In this document: positions 18,248 to 32,331 of the stretch, one piece after another
Numbering within the stretch: the stretch's first letter is position 1
Layout of the letters: every line of letters starts with the position of its first letter
Assembly: GCA_028281025.1 (NCBI GenBank)
Contig: JANQKR010000049.1
Span: forward strand, 62,001 to 126,000
Length of the DNA stretch: 64,000 nucleotides
Source: Croceivirga sp.
GTDB taxonomy: Bacteria; Bacteroidota; Bacteroidia; Flavobacteriales; Flavobacteriaceae
Direction of reading: 5' to 3'
Notes under the pieces: generated by a model
The model's input: the letters and a program-made list of their open reading frames with translations, nothing else
The model's database searches: none
Told to the model about the DNA's origin: nothing
Translations under genes and position numbers: made by a program

Positions 18248-20344
18248 ATGAAAACAAGAGGTGTTGCCTATCTACTTTTTATAATAGTGTTAAATGCATG
18301 TATCTCTCAAAAAGAAAAAAAACAGGGTGATTTCAAGATTCTTCCCTCCCCCCAAAGTTTTGAAATAACAGGTATCAGTGATTTAAGGGGCGACGGTCTA
18401 AAAACGTTCTTTGCAAAGAACAACGAAAACCTTCCCATTGTAATGGGGGGAGTAAGCCATCTTGAGTCTGTTGAAAGCGCGTCTGAGGCCCATTTGGTTT
18501 TTGGTGTGGACGAAGCCTTGAACCTTCCCCCTGAGGGCTATCTTTTGGAAATTGGGAAAGACCGAATCACCCTGACCGGAAAAGATGGGGCAGGCCTGTT
18601 CTACGCCTTTAAGACCTTGGAGCAATTGGCCATGGATGCCGTGGAACAAGATGTTTATTTGCCACAGTGCAGTATACGGGATTTTCCCCTTTTGGCCTAT
18701 CGGTCGGTGCATTGGGATATGAAGCACCATATGGAAAAGACAGATTACTACTACCGGCTTATCGATAAGTTGGCCGGTTATAAGGTGAACGCAATTATTG
18801 CAGAGGTCGAGGATAAAATCAAGTTTGAACGCCACCCAAAAATCGCTTCCGCCGATGCGTTGAGTATCCCAGAGTGGAAAAAGCTCTCGGACTACGCCCT
18901 AGAGCGCCATATTCAGATAAGCCCCTTGGTGCAGGGGTTGGGGCATTCCTCTTTTGTGCTCAAACACGAAGAATACGAACACCTTCGGGACGACCCCAAA
19001 AGTGATTGGGCCTACAACCCGTTGGATCCCGAGACCTATAAGGTGCAGTTCGACCTTTATGAAGAGGCCATGGCGGCAACCCCGCATGGCAAATACCTGC
19101 ACATTGGAGGCGATGAGGTGCACACCACTGGGCGGGGCAGTGGCCAATCGGCACTTGAACTGCAACTGCACTGGTTGAACAAGGTATGCCAGTTTGCCGA
19201 AAAACATGGCCGTACGCCCATTTTTTGGGACGATATGCCCCTAAAACTTGCAGAGGTATACGGCCCCATGTTCGATATCAATATCAGTAAGGAAGAAGTG
19301 GATGCGATTTGGGAGGAAAACGGGCACAAACTGATGGAGTACCTGGACCTGTTCCCCAAAAACTGCATCTATATGCGCTGGAACTACGAGGCACCGCAGA
19401 CCTATGGCAACAGCAAGGCCATGAATTGGTTCAGCGACCATGGCTTTCAGGTGATGGGAGCCACGGCCGGGCAGACACGCTGGGTGTTGATGCCCCAGAA
19501 CGAAAGCAATATTGGCAACATCAGATCCTTTGCCCTATCCTCCATCGAGAGCGGATTAGATGGACTGCTGTTGACACTTTGGGATGACGATTCGCCCCAT
19601 TTTGAACTGTACATGCGGGGTATCTTGGCCTTTTCAGAATATACCTGGGCGGGGGACAAGAGGACTAAGGACGAGGTAAAATCGGCCTATAGCCATAGGG
19701 AATATTCGAGTTTGCCCTCGAGTGACGAATACGGTTTTATCGATGCCCTGGAGGAACCCGTTGCCCAATGGAAAAACCTCTTTTTGGAAGGGAACAGCAG
19801 AAATTATTTAAAGAGCAATACCGAGGCCTTGGAAAAACTGGTGATAGATATGCCTGACGACGAATCACCGGGGGAGTGGTCCAAAAAATATGCGGACAGA
19901 ATCCAAAACGCCAAGGCAACAATGGGTAGGAGCGACACCATCCAATCCGAAATCGAAACCCTGAAAAAACGGGCCAACCGCAATGCCCACAATCTCGAAG
20001 TGTATGAACAGGTGAACAAATTGCTACGTTTTAGCAATGGTGCGCTCTTAAAATTGCACGCCTATGACAAGGCGGCAGACGAAACCGAGCGAAAAGTGGC
20101 TCTGGGTGATTTGGCCATGCTGAAAGAGGAATTTGACGGTGTGCGAAACGGATTGGAGACGGTATATGGCCAAACCCGAATCTTGACCAAGCCCGATAAT
20201 TACATCCTAGACCAGGATCACCATGTGCATTTGGCCAACCAATCCCTATCGTTCGATTGGCAGTTTAATGCCGAAATTTTGTTTTTGAAAAAACTGGAGG
20301 AAAGCATTATCAAAAAAATCACCGATACCAATATTAAGGATTGA
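18248..20344 (+). CDS. Glycoside hydrolase family 20 (beta-hexosaminidase-like) lipoprotein
   Basis: 698 residues from ATG 18248; a TTG at 18224 in the same frame is less likely because the signal peptide starts at 18248. Lipobox near LNAC. A GH20b-type alpha/beta domain (about residues 35-145) precedes the catalytic barrel. The signature H-I-G-G-D-E is present with the catalytic Asp-Glu pair at D289-E290, which supports substrate-assisted cleavage of N-acetylhexosaminides. The C-terminal 200 residues are helical and charged with no recognised domain. Length is within the family range. With GH29 and GH2 nearby it points to fucosylated, hexosamine-containing glycan. Confidence 0.88.
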   Translation: MKTRGVAYLLFIIVLNACISQKEKKQGDFKILPSPQSFEITGISDLRGDGLKTFFAKNNENLPIVMGGVSHLESVESASEAHLVFGVDEALNLPPEGYLLEIGKDRITLTGKDGAGLFYAFKTLEQLAMDAVEQDVYLPQCSIRDFPLLAYRSVHWDMKHHMEKTDYYYRLIDKLAGYKVNAIIAEVEDKIKFERHPKIASADALSIPEWKKLSDYALERHIQISPLVQGLGHSSFVLKHEEYEHLRDDPKSDWAYNPLDPETYKVQFDLYEEAMAATPHGKYLHIGGDEVHTTGRGSGQSALELQLHWLNKVCQFAEKHGRTPIFWDDMPLKLAEVYGPMFDINISKEEVDAIWEENGHKLMEYLDLFPKNCIYMRWNYEAPQTYGNSKAMNWFSDHGFQVMGATAGQTRWVLMPQNESNIGNIRSFALSSIESGLDGLLLTLWDDDSPHFELYMRGILAFSEYTWAGDKRTKDEVKSAYSHREYSSLPSSDEYGFIDALEEPVAQWKNLFLEGNSRNYLKSNTEALEKLVIDMPDDESPGEWSKKYADRIQNAKATMGRSDTIQSEIETLKKRANRNAHNLEVYEQVNKLLRFSNGALLKLHAYDKAADETERKVALGDLAMLKEEFDGVRNGLETVYGQTRILTKPDNYILDQDHHVHLANQSLSFDWQFNAEILFLKKLEESIIKKITDTNIKD

Positions 20345-20503
20345 TGATTCATAACCGATGGCAAAGACCTTAAATATTAAAATTTTTGCTAAGGCTCAAG
20401 GATAGTATTCTGTTTCATTCTTAGGGCTCTAGTGCCAATTGAGAGGGCATATTAATTTACAACAATACGTTTTCAATGCAATACAACATTATAAGTACAA
20501 AGA

Positions 20504-22648
20504 ATGATGAAGAATAGTAAAAAAAGAGGTTTTGTCAAATTCGTGATGGCTTTTGGGCTGCTCTTAGGATTGTCCTGCGGTACCTCTCAAAAGACTCTTG
20601 AGCAGGGCGTTACGCTCGCCGGTTTGCTCCATGAGATGATCGATCGTGAAACGATTACCCGTTTCCCTGAATCCGAGTATAAGGCCTTGCAGGTCAGTAG
20701 TTATAACCGCGAGTCCGTATCGCCCGATGAACCCGGTTGGTTTGCAGATAGTGACGGGGTCGGATTTATTCGTACCGAGGAGAACAATGGCAAAACCGAA
20801 TGGGTGTTGATGGAAGACGAGGGGCCTGGGGCCATCACCAAAATTTGGGCCGTATGCTTTTATTATGGCTTGGGGAACACTACTGGGGCCAACATCAACA
20901 TTTACCTCGATGGTGAAACCACCCCGACCATTTCTGCCAACTTTTTTAAATTGGTCCAGGGCAAGGATTTTGTCAAGGCGCCCTTTGGCGACGAATCGAC
21001 TCGGGCCGGCAACCTGTACCTGCCAATTCCCTATGCCAAGAGCTGTAAGGTAACCATGGACGACCGTGCCTTTTACAATATCATTAATTACAGGAAGTAC
21101 CCCGAGGGAACTCCGGTAAAGACCTTTACCATGGCCGATTTTAAGGCGACCAAGGCCCTGAGAAAGGAAGTGGGCGATATCCTGGTTTTTACTCCGGATG
21201 CCGAGGGTAAAAAAGCATCACAGACCAAAATCCTGACCATGGAAGATCCGATAGTTGCGCAGGCCTTTGGTAGTGGTGGTGCAATCAAACAGATTGAAAT
21301 CAAATTAAGCGAAATGAAGAATATCGCACAAGCTCTGCGCTCCGTGGTCCTTAGGGCCGAGTTCGATGGGGAGCAGACCGTTTGGGCCCCTGTGGGCGAT
21401 TTTTTCAACAATGTGGGGAAAAGCCATCCCTACCAAATGTGGGAGCGTACCGTAAGGCCCGATGGCACCATGATCTGCCGCTGGACCATGCCCTTTAAGG
21501 ACGGGGCCAAGGTCCATTTGGAAAATATGGGTGCCGAACCCGTGAAGGCGAGTATGGTCATTACAAGGGACGACTATGAATGGACCGATAATTCCATGTA
21601 TTTTCATGCCACTTGGCGCATGGATGACCCAACGGCCACCTTTCCCATTTACGATTGGAATTTTCTGGAGGCCAAGGGCAAGGGCCTGATCGTTGGTGAT
21701 GAATGGGCTGTGTTGAATCCCATAGAGGGCTGGTGGGGCGAAGGCGACGAGAAAATCTACGTGGATGATGATATCGAAGCCAATTTTCCTTCGCACTTTG
21801 GAACCGGTACCGAGGATTATTACGGCTGGGCCGGTGGGGTGGTGCCCACTTCGGCCGATGAGTTTTCCAAACCTTTTCTGGGCAATATTATTGTGGCCGA
21901 TCCCAACTCCAAAGGGTACAATGTCTGTACCCGTACTCGGGTCTTGGATGCCATACCTTTTGAGCGCCAGATCAAGTTTGATATTGAATCGTCCTGCGGT
22001 AAACGGAGCAAGTCACATTTCTTGCAATACGCCCAAACCACCTTTTGGTATGCCATGCCCGGGGCAACCCATAACCGCCCGGCCTTGCCCGAAAAAGCAT
22101 CGGCAAAGGTGCCCACCGTGGCCGATTTGGAAAAACTCATTGAAAAGGCCACCAAGGAAAGCTTTGTGGTGGAAGGGGCCCTCGAAGCTGAAATCCTTTC
22201 GGTATCGGATGAAAGCGATGGGGTAACAACCGCCAACCTGACCAAGGAGGATTGGGACAAGGAACGAAGAAAACACGGATGGAGCTGGGGCGAGATCAGT
22301 GGCGATGCCTATACCATGGTCACTTTTGATAAAGTAGGTAGCCATGTGACCTACAAACTGACGGAACAGTTCGAAAAATCAACCCTTTATTTGGGTGCCA
22401 CCATTGATCAACAAGGCGGATTGTATGATATCTATGTCAATGGCGAGCGTAAGGCGACCTATGATTTTTATTCGGGAACCATCGGCATTACATCGCCGGC
22501 GGTTAACCTTGGTGAGTGCGAACCGGTAAACAATGCCTTTGAGATCAAAATGGTCGCCAAGGTCAAAGAGGGGGTTCCCGCTGATCGTAAAACGGCCTTG
22601 GGGCTGGACTATTTTCGGGTGGAAAACAATTTTCTGAACCGGCAGTAG
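20504..22648 (+). CDS. GH172 (DUF2961) lipoprotein, long form
   Basis: 714 residues. Lipobox LSCG near residue 25. The DUF2961 core runs to about residue 530 and includes the motif pair G-E-G-D-E (E416) and G-T-G-T-E-D-Y-Y (E437); the 21-residue gap equals that between the two catalytic Glu residues I recall for the founding difructose-dianhydride enzyme. Known GH172 enzymes act on alpha-fructofuranose or D-/L-arabinofuranose-type links. A C-terminal beta-rich domain of about 150 residues, possibly carbohydrate-binding, is absent from the copy at 26583. It faces a convergent LacI gene. Confidence 0.85.
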   Translation: MMKNSKKRGFVKFVMAFGLLLGLSCGTSQKTLEQGVTLAGLLHEMIDRETITRFPESEYKALQVSSYNRESVSPDEPGWFADSDGVGFIRTEENNGKTEWVLMEDEGPGAITKIWAVCFYYGLGNTTGANINIYLDGETTPTISANFFKLVQGKDFVKAPFGDESTRAGNLYLPIPYAKSCKVTMDDRAFYNIINYRKYPEGTPVKTFTMADFKATKALRKEVGDILVFTPDAEGKKASQTKILTMEDPIVAQAFGSGGAIKQIEIKLSEMKNIAQALRSVVLRAEFDGEQTVWAPVGDFFNNVGKSHPYQMWERTVRPDGTMICRWTMPFKDGAKVHLENMGAEPVKASMVITRDDYEWTDNSMYFHATWRMDDPTATFPIYDWNFLEAKGKGLIVGDEWAVLNPIEGWWGEGDEKIYVDDDIEANFPSHFGTGTEDYYGWAGGVVPTSADEFSKPFLGNIIVADPNSKGYNVCTRTRVLDAIPFERQIKFDIESSCGKRSKSHFLQYAQTTFWYAMPGATHNRPALPEKASAKVPTVADLEKLIEKATKESFVVEGALEAEILSVSDESDGVTTANLTKEDWDKERRKHGWSWGEISGDAYTMVTFDKVGSHVTYKLTEQFEKSTLYLGATIDQQGGLYDIYVNGERKATYDFYSGTIGITSPAVNLGECEPVNNAFEIKMVAKVKEGVPADRKTALGLDYFRVENNFLNRQ

Positions 22649-22662
22649 GCAGCCTTGGCTGC
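22649..22662 (+). terminator. Hairpin between convergent GH172 and LacI genes
   Basis: GCAGC-CTTG-GCTGC lies directly after the GH172 stop and 17 bases before the end of the convergent lacI-type gene. It could serve both strands, but lacks a clear T-run. Confidence 0.3.
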
Positions 22663-22679
22663 AGGGGTGTGTTCGGGTA

Positions 22680-23711
22680 TTACAGGTAGCTTTTTACGTT
22701 CTCGGAATTAACAATTTCAATGGGAAGCAAGAGCTCTTGCCGCAAATCCTTATTGAACAGTAACTTTTCGATGACAGCACGGAGACATAGGGAAGCTTGA
22801 AGTTTTGGGGCTTGGTGTATAAGGAATTGGATTTTGCCATTTTCCAGATATTCAATGTTTTCGGGTAAAAGGTCATAGCCCACGACGATTTTATCCTTAT
22901 CTGAGCACTCCAGGGCCTTAGTGACCATATAGGCTTTCGAGGTGGTTATAAAAAAGGCATCGATTTCAGGATTGACGTCTAAAAAATCCTTCAAACGATT
23001 GTGTATTTCCGTTGCTTCAAGGGTAAGGGTAAATATGGTTTGTTTTGTTCCTAAATCGCCAAAGAATGATCGGAACCCCTTTTCTTTTTGCTGCATGTGA
23101 ACAGAATTGTTCACGGCCTCATCGATATGCACTATTGCAATTTGTGAAGAATCGGAAATGAGTTTTTGCATTAGTTTAGCAGCAACCCTGCCCGTTAAAA
23201 ATAAATCTTGGCCTACGTGTCCATCAACCTGTTTGCGTGGAGGGCTGCTAAAAGTAGCCGTAAGAATGTTCGTTTTGCGAAGCTTCTTCAACAATTGGTC
23301 GCTTTCTCTATCGAATAAAGGAACAAACAAGAAGGCGTCAGGCCTGCCTTTCAATAGTTTGTTTCCTGATATTGAAAATGATTTAGGTTTTGAGGGATCA
23401 TAAAACTTCAAAGTAAAGTTTAGATCAAAGGCCTTGAATTCCAAAATCAATTTGGATATCCCTTGTTGACATGGAAGCCAAAAGGAATCTTTCTTTGGAT
23501 CTGGAATAAGTACATGTATTTCGTGAACCGTATTGTTTCGTAATGACCGAGCTATAGGGTTTGGGGTATAGTCAAGTTCTTTTATAGCATTGTTGACTTT
23601 TTCCGAAGCCATTTCGGATACCCTACCCCTATTGTGTATTACGCGGTCAACTGTTCCAATGGACACCCCGGCCTTTTCTGCAATATCCTTTAAGGCGGTC
23701 TTCTTTTTCAT
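22680..23711 (-). CDS. LacI-family transcriptional regulator
   Basis: 343 residues. The N-terminal helix-turn-helix (T-L/A-K-D-I-A-E-K-A-G-V-S-I-G-T-V-D-R-V) and hinge region are complete, followed by a full periplasmic-binding-protein-type effector domain. The variant GTVDRVIHNRGRVS marks a branch common in Bacteroidota. It is transcribed away from the sugar kinase operon, and two near-palindromic operators lie in that operon's promoter (23827-23870). Most likely it represses the kinase/nucleotidyltransferase genes until a sugar or sugar phosphate binds; autoregulation is possible. Confidence 0.9.
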   Translation of the reverse strand: MKKKTALKDIAEKAGVSIGTVDRVIHNRGRVSEMASEKVNNAIKELDYTPNPIARSLRNNTVHEIHVLIPDPKKDSFWLPCQQGISKLILEFKAFDLNFTLKFYDPSKPKSFSISGNKLLKGRPDAFLFVPLFDRESDQLLKKLRKTNILTATFSSPPRKQVDGHVGQDLFLTGRVAAKLMQKLISDSSQIAIVHIDEAVNNSVHMQQKEKGFRSFFGDLGTKQTIFTLTLEATEIHNRLKDFLDVNPEIDAFFITTSKAYMVTKALECSDKDKIVVGYDLLPENIEYLENGKIQFLIHQAPKLQASLCLRAVIEKLLFNKDLRQELLLPIEIVNSENVKSYL

Positions 23712-23826
23712 GAAAAAACAAAGATATCAAAAACCATGATCGGTGGAGCAGAATAGCTTGGCCTTACTATATAACGATATGAACGGTTTTTGACGTTGAA
23801 AACCAAATTAAAGACAAAATGAACAT

Positions 23827-23846
23827 TTGCGTTAACCTTAACACTA
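23827..23846 (+). promoter_or_regulatory. LacI-type operator, imperfect copy
   Basis: TTGCGTTAACCTTAACACTA: the same half-site pattern as the next operator, with the central CG changed to CC. The two start 24 bases apart, a little over two helical turns, which allows binding of two dimers or a tetramer on one face. Confidence 0.6.
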
Positions 23847-23850
23847 AATA

Positions 23851-23870
23851 TTGCGTTAACGTTAACACAA
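23851..23870 (+). promoter_or_regulatory. LacI-type operator, near-perfect palindrome
   Basis: TTGCGTTAACGTTAACACAA has the perfect 12-bp core GTTAACGTTAAC with a central CpG, the layout favoured by LacI/GalR proteins. It occupies the spacer between the presumed -33 and -7 boxes of the kinase operon, so repression by occlusion is expected. Confidence 0.7.
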
Positions 23871-23883
23871 TTTTGTATCTTTC
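23851..23883 (+). promoter_or_regulatory. Candidate promoter of the sugar kinase operon
   Basis: TTG at 23851-23853 and TATCTTTC at 23876-23883 (seven of eight matches to TAnnTTTG), 22 bases apart. The start codon at 23927 lies 43 bases downstream. The operator sits between the two boxes. Confidence 0.5.
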
Positions 23884-23926
23884 ACCGAAAATAGGGTTAA
23901 AAATTGGCCTTGGTTCTGCTCAAAAT

Positions 23927-25042
23927 ATGAAAATTCAGGGTTCTCCTAGAAATATCAGCACTATTGCCCCGGGAAGGACATGTCTCTTTGGGGATCACCA
24001 GGATTATTTGGGATTGCCCGTCATAGCCTGTGCCATTGACCGCCATATCCAACTGCATGCCCTTGCCAATGAAACCGGACAATTGATCATAAACAAGCTG
24101 GATCTGGGAGAGGTGAGAGCCATTGACCTTAACGAACCCATTGATAAAGTTGAAAAAGGGGACCATCTTCTTGCCGCCGTTAAAATTTTAAAGGGTCATG
24201 GTGCATGTTTTAATCAGGGGTACGATATCGATATCTCAGGAAATGTGCCGATCAATTCCGGAGTGTCAAGTTCCAGTGCGGTATTGCACGCTTGGATACA
24301 GTTTTTGGTCACGGCCTTTGGGGTTGATGAGAACCCTACACAGGAATTTCTTTCAAAAATCGCATACGAAGCCGAGGTGGCCTTTCATGGAGCACCTGGA
24401 GGAAAAATGGACCAATATAGTATTGGATTGGGTCATATTATGTATTTGGAGACCGATGACAGTGCCCATTACCAACTTTTTGATGAACAGTTACCTGGAT
24501 TGATTATTGCGGAGTCCGGTATTCCAAAAGATACCACTGGAGTTTTGGGAGAGCTAAAGGAAAAGGCATTGTTGGCAATACATCAGGTAAGACAAAAACT
24601 GCCACATTTCAATATTGCTGAGGCTCAAAAAAAAAATCTGCCCAACTTGGTGAACTATGTAAATGATGACCTAGTAGTTTATTTAGAGGCGGCCGTCTTG
24701 AACCATGATATTACCTTGAGAGCTTTGGAGGAGTTTTGCCGCCCTAAGTGGGATGCCAAAAAAATAGGGGCCCTAATGGCCGAACACCACAATATATTGA
24801 AGGAATATCTGAATATTACAGTTCCTAAAATAGATGCCATGATCGATGCGGCAACAACAGCTGGTGCCCTAGGGTCCAAAATTGTGGGTTCAGGTCGGGG
24901 CGGAAGCATTGTGGTTTTGGTAAAGGAAGGCGAACAGGAAAATGTGGTGAATGTCTTAAAGGGGGTTGGTGCGCAAGACGCCTATCCCGTCAATGTGGCC
25001 AAAGGTGCTAGAACAATCCAGTCAAATAAAGACAGTATATAA
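23927..25042 (+). CDS. GHMP-family sugar kinase
   Basis: 371 residues from ATG 23927. The upstream in-frame ATG at 23819 would place the operators and promoter inside the gene, so I reject it. GHMP motifs: APGRTCLFGDHQDYLG near the N-terminus (a galactokinase-like motif, but DHQDY rather than EHTDY), P-I-N-S-G-V-S-S-S-S-A (ATP-binding loop), and KIVGSGRGGS near the C-terminus. Cytoplasmic, no signal peptide. It phosphorylates a sugar at C1 or another position; galactose, fucose, arabinose or another sugar are all possible. The nucleotidyltransferase begins one base after its stop. Confidence 0.85.
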   Translation: MKIQGSPRNISTIAPGRTCLFGDHQDYLGLPVIACAIDRHIQLHALANETGQLIINKLDLGEVRAIDLNEPIDKVEKGDHLLAAVKILKGHGACFNQGYDIDISGNVPINSGVSSSSAVLHAWIQFLVTAFGVDENPTQEFLSKIAYEAEVAFHGAPGGKMDQYSIGLGHIMYLETDDSAHYQLFDEQLPGLIIAESGIPKDTTGVLGELKEKALLAIHQVRQKLPHFNIAEAQKKNLPNLVNYVNDDLVVYLEAAVLNHDITLRALEEFCRPKWDAKKIGALMAEHHNILKEYLNITVPKIDAMIDAATTAGALGSKIVGSGRGGSIVVLVKEGEQENVVNVLKGVGAQDAYPVNVAKGARTIQSNKDSI

Positions 25043-25043
25043 A

Positions 25044-25931
25044 ATGAAAAAAGATGACAATCTGGTCATACTTGCTGGTGGGGCTTCCTCTAGGATGAAA
25101 AAGGCAGCTGTTGCTCCAGAAGGTCTCAGCGAGGAAGAAATCAAACAGGCCAACGAAAGGAATAAAGGGTTGATCAGTGTTAGTGACGACGGGCGTCCTA
25201 TGTTGGATTATGTGCTTTACAATGCAAAAAAAGCAGGATACCGGAATATTTATATCGTTATCAGTGAAAAGGGAGGACTTTTTAAGGAATTTTACGGAAA
25301 TAGGAATAGGGACAACGATTTCCATGGTCTGAAGATATCCTATGCCGTTCAATACATCCCAAAAGACCGGGTAAAGCCCTTTGGCACGGCGGATGCCCTG
25401 TACCAGGCCGTTGAACAGTATCCCGAACTCAATGGAAAAAGTTATACGGTTTGTAACAGCGATAACCTGTATTCGGTGGAAGCCTATCGATTGTTGAGGG
25501 ATTCGGTTTCGCCCCATGCCTTTATTGCTTATGACAGGGACGCGCTACAGTTCCCGGCGGAGCGAATCTCCAGGTTTGCATTGGCCAAATTGGATACTAG
25601 GGGCCACCTGCTTGATATTGTTGAAAAACCGGAACCTGAAAAAGTTGGACTGTACAGGGATGAATATGGAAAACTCAGGGTAAGCATGAATGTTTTCAAG
25701 TTTGATGGGGAACAGTTCCATCCGTACCTCAAAGACTGTCCGGTGAACCCGGAACGGAATGAAAAAGAATTGCCCACCGCACTAATGAACATGTTACAGG
25801 ATTACCCTGGCACCATGTCGGGGATACCCTGTTGCGAACATGTGCCCGATTTAACGTCAAAGGAAGATATTGCCTTGATGAAAAAATACTTGCAAGAGCA
25901 TTATGGTCAATTGAACTGGGAAGCGATTTGA
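25044..25931 (+). CDS. Sugar-1-phosphate nucleotidyltransferase
   Basis: 295 residues from ATG 25044, one base after the kinase stop, so translational coupling is likely. The nucleotide-binding motif L-A-G-G-A-S-S-R-M-K is close to the N-terminus, followed by an insertion before the usual P-M-L-D-Y segment; the core is a RmlA/GalU-like Rossmann fold with the FGTADAL motif. It is not a GalT-type uridylyltransferase, so this is not a standard Leloir pair. Together with the kinase it probably turns a free sugar into an NDP-sugar. Alternative start at 24966 would overlap the kinase by 77 bases and is unlikely. Confidence 0.83.
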   Translation: MKKDDNLVILAGGASSRMKKAAVAPEGLSEEEIKQANERNKGLISVSDDGRPMLDYVLYNAKKAGYRNIYIVISEKGGLFKEFYGNRNRDNDFHGLKISYAVQYIPKDRVKPFGTADALYQAVEQYPELNGKSYTVCNSDNLYSVEAYRLLRDSVSPHAFIAYDRDALQFPAERISRFALAKLDTRGHLLDIVEKPEPEKVGLYRDEYGKLRVSMNVFKFDGEQFHPYLKDCPVNPERNEKELPTALMNMLQDYPGTMSGIPCCEHVPDLTSKEDIALMKKYLQEHYGQLNWEAI

Positions 25932-26004
25932 GAAATTGTGGACAAAAAACTTAGGTGCAGTTATTGAATGTATTGATTTTTGAGAGGAAAAGAATCATAA
26001 GATT

Positions 26005-26565
26005 ATGAATTTAAAAGAGTTGGCGGTGTTGTCAGGGTTTTCAAAATCAACGGTGTCCAAGGCCTTGAACGATAGCAGTGAAATCAGTGTTGCGACCAAG
26101 GAAAAATTAAAGAAAATAGCAGAAGTACATAACTACATGCCCAATAAAAATGCCAGCGCTTTAAGGAAAAAAAGAAAGGATGTCATTTTGGTGTTCCTTC
26201 CCAAGAACGCACTGATTGATTATTCAAGCTTATTGGAAGGAATGGTTGAAGAGTCGCAAAACTCAGGATATGATGTGCAATTGCAGCTCTTTGATGTATC
26301 TGAAGCTTTTGATGTGAACGAAGTGATGAACTATCAAAAAAATGTAGATGGTGTCTTTTTGATTCAACCTTCCTCCACTGAAAGTGGTCGTGGTTGCATT
26401 GAATCCTTTATTGAAAAAGAATTGCCGGTGGTGAAGTACATAGGCGGAAAATGTGCCCGTCGTAATTCAAAAAAAAGCAAGCTTTTGGGAGAGACCATAG
26501 GTAGGACCCTAATAAGAAATATTGAGTATAGGTTGCTTTCCCCGGCTTCTTTTTCCAAGGTATAA
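26005..26565 (+). CDS. Shortened LacI-family regulator
   Basis: 186 residues; family members have about 340. The N-terminal helix-turn-helix (LAVLSGFSKSTVSKALN) and the first part of the effector domain are present, but the protein ends about where the first subdomain crosses to the second. No frame downstream continues the domain, since a GH172 lipoprotein gene starts 17 bases later. It could be a truncated pseudogene, or a constitutive DNA-binding protein that no longer senses a ligand. Confidence 0.7.
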   Translation: MNLKELAVLSGFSKSTVSKALNDSSEISVATKEKLKKIAEVHNYMPNKNASALRKKRKDVILVFLPKNALIDYSSLLEGMVEESQNSGYDVQLQLFDVSEAFDVNEVMNYQKNVDGVFLIQPSSTESGRGCIESFIEKELPVVKYIGGKCARRNSKKSKLLGETIGRTLIRNIEYRLLSPASFSKV

Positions 26566-26582
26566 TTGTAAAAATTTCTATT

Positions 26583-31569
<4,987 letters not shown>

Positions 31570-32157
31570 ATGCAAAAGAATCATTTTTTAGCTATTCGAA
31601 ATAGTTCAAATGAGTTCATAAAGAGAACAGGGCGTTGGCATTATTTGACCAGTTCCTATAAGCTTAAACCGAAAAGATGGGGAGACTTCAACCTAACCAA
31701 CGAATCACCCATTATGACCGTTACCCTTAAAAACGAAAAAACCTGTCAAAAGGTCGACTTTGGCAAAACTGTCAATGAGTGTTATTTCTACTTTGAGGCC
31801 ATTTCTTCGTACGACGAAGAAAAACCTTTTACATCTATGGTGGAACTGCGTCTACTGGGCCAAAATGGTCAAGTACTCCCAGTATTGGATTGGAAGGTGG
31901 TGTATGCGGATAGTGAAGAGATTTTGTGGGTAAGCCATACAACCGATAAGATATTTGATAACCAGGAATCCACTTTTTGGCATACCGATTGGCATTCAAA
32001 CAGGCCCGGGTTTCCTCATCAAGTGATTATCGATTTGGGCACAACTATGGCCATAAGGGGCATGAACAATCTTTCACGTACCGATAACAGTGAGACAGGC
32101 AATATAAAAAACTTTGGCGTCTATGTGAAAGAGCAACCTTTTGTTTTGGGAAACTAG
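31570..32157 (+). pseudogene. F5/8 type C (discoidin) domain fragment
   Basis: 195 residues, no signal peptide. It starts directly after the GH2 stop and in the same frame, so a single TAA separates them. Residues about 40-100 look like the C-terminal half of one F5/8C domain (GKPF-TS-like segment), and about 130-190 like the N-terminal half of another (WHTDWHSNRPGFPHQVIIDLG region), ending mid-domain. So neither domain is whole. It is probably a degraded or swapped C-terminal tail; a free-standing cytoplasmic protein seems unlikely. Confidence 0.5.
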
Positions 32158-32331
32158 TTATAGTTTCAGGGTTCAGGGCTCAAGGCTTGGATAAGTAACA
32201 ACTAGTAATGAGCGGTATGCAGTTCCAATGAACAGTAAGCTGTGAACAGTTGAAAAAAAAATCAAGCCCATTCGTGGAATTCGTCCGGCCAAAGACTATA
32301 AATGCAGCTTAAAAATTAGAACATCAAATAA

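Noticed and set aside
23819-23926. N-terminal extension of the sugar kinase
   Set aside because: Its repetitive Asn/Val codons are the two LacI operators, and the GHMP fold begins after 23927.
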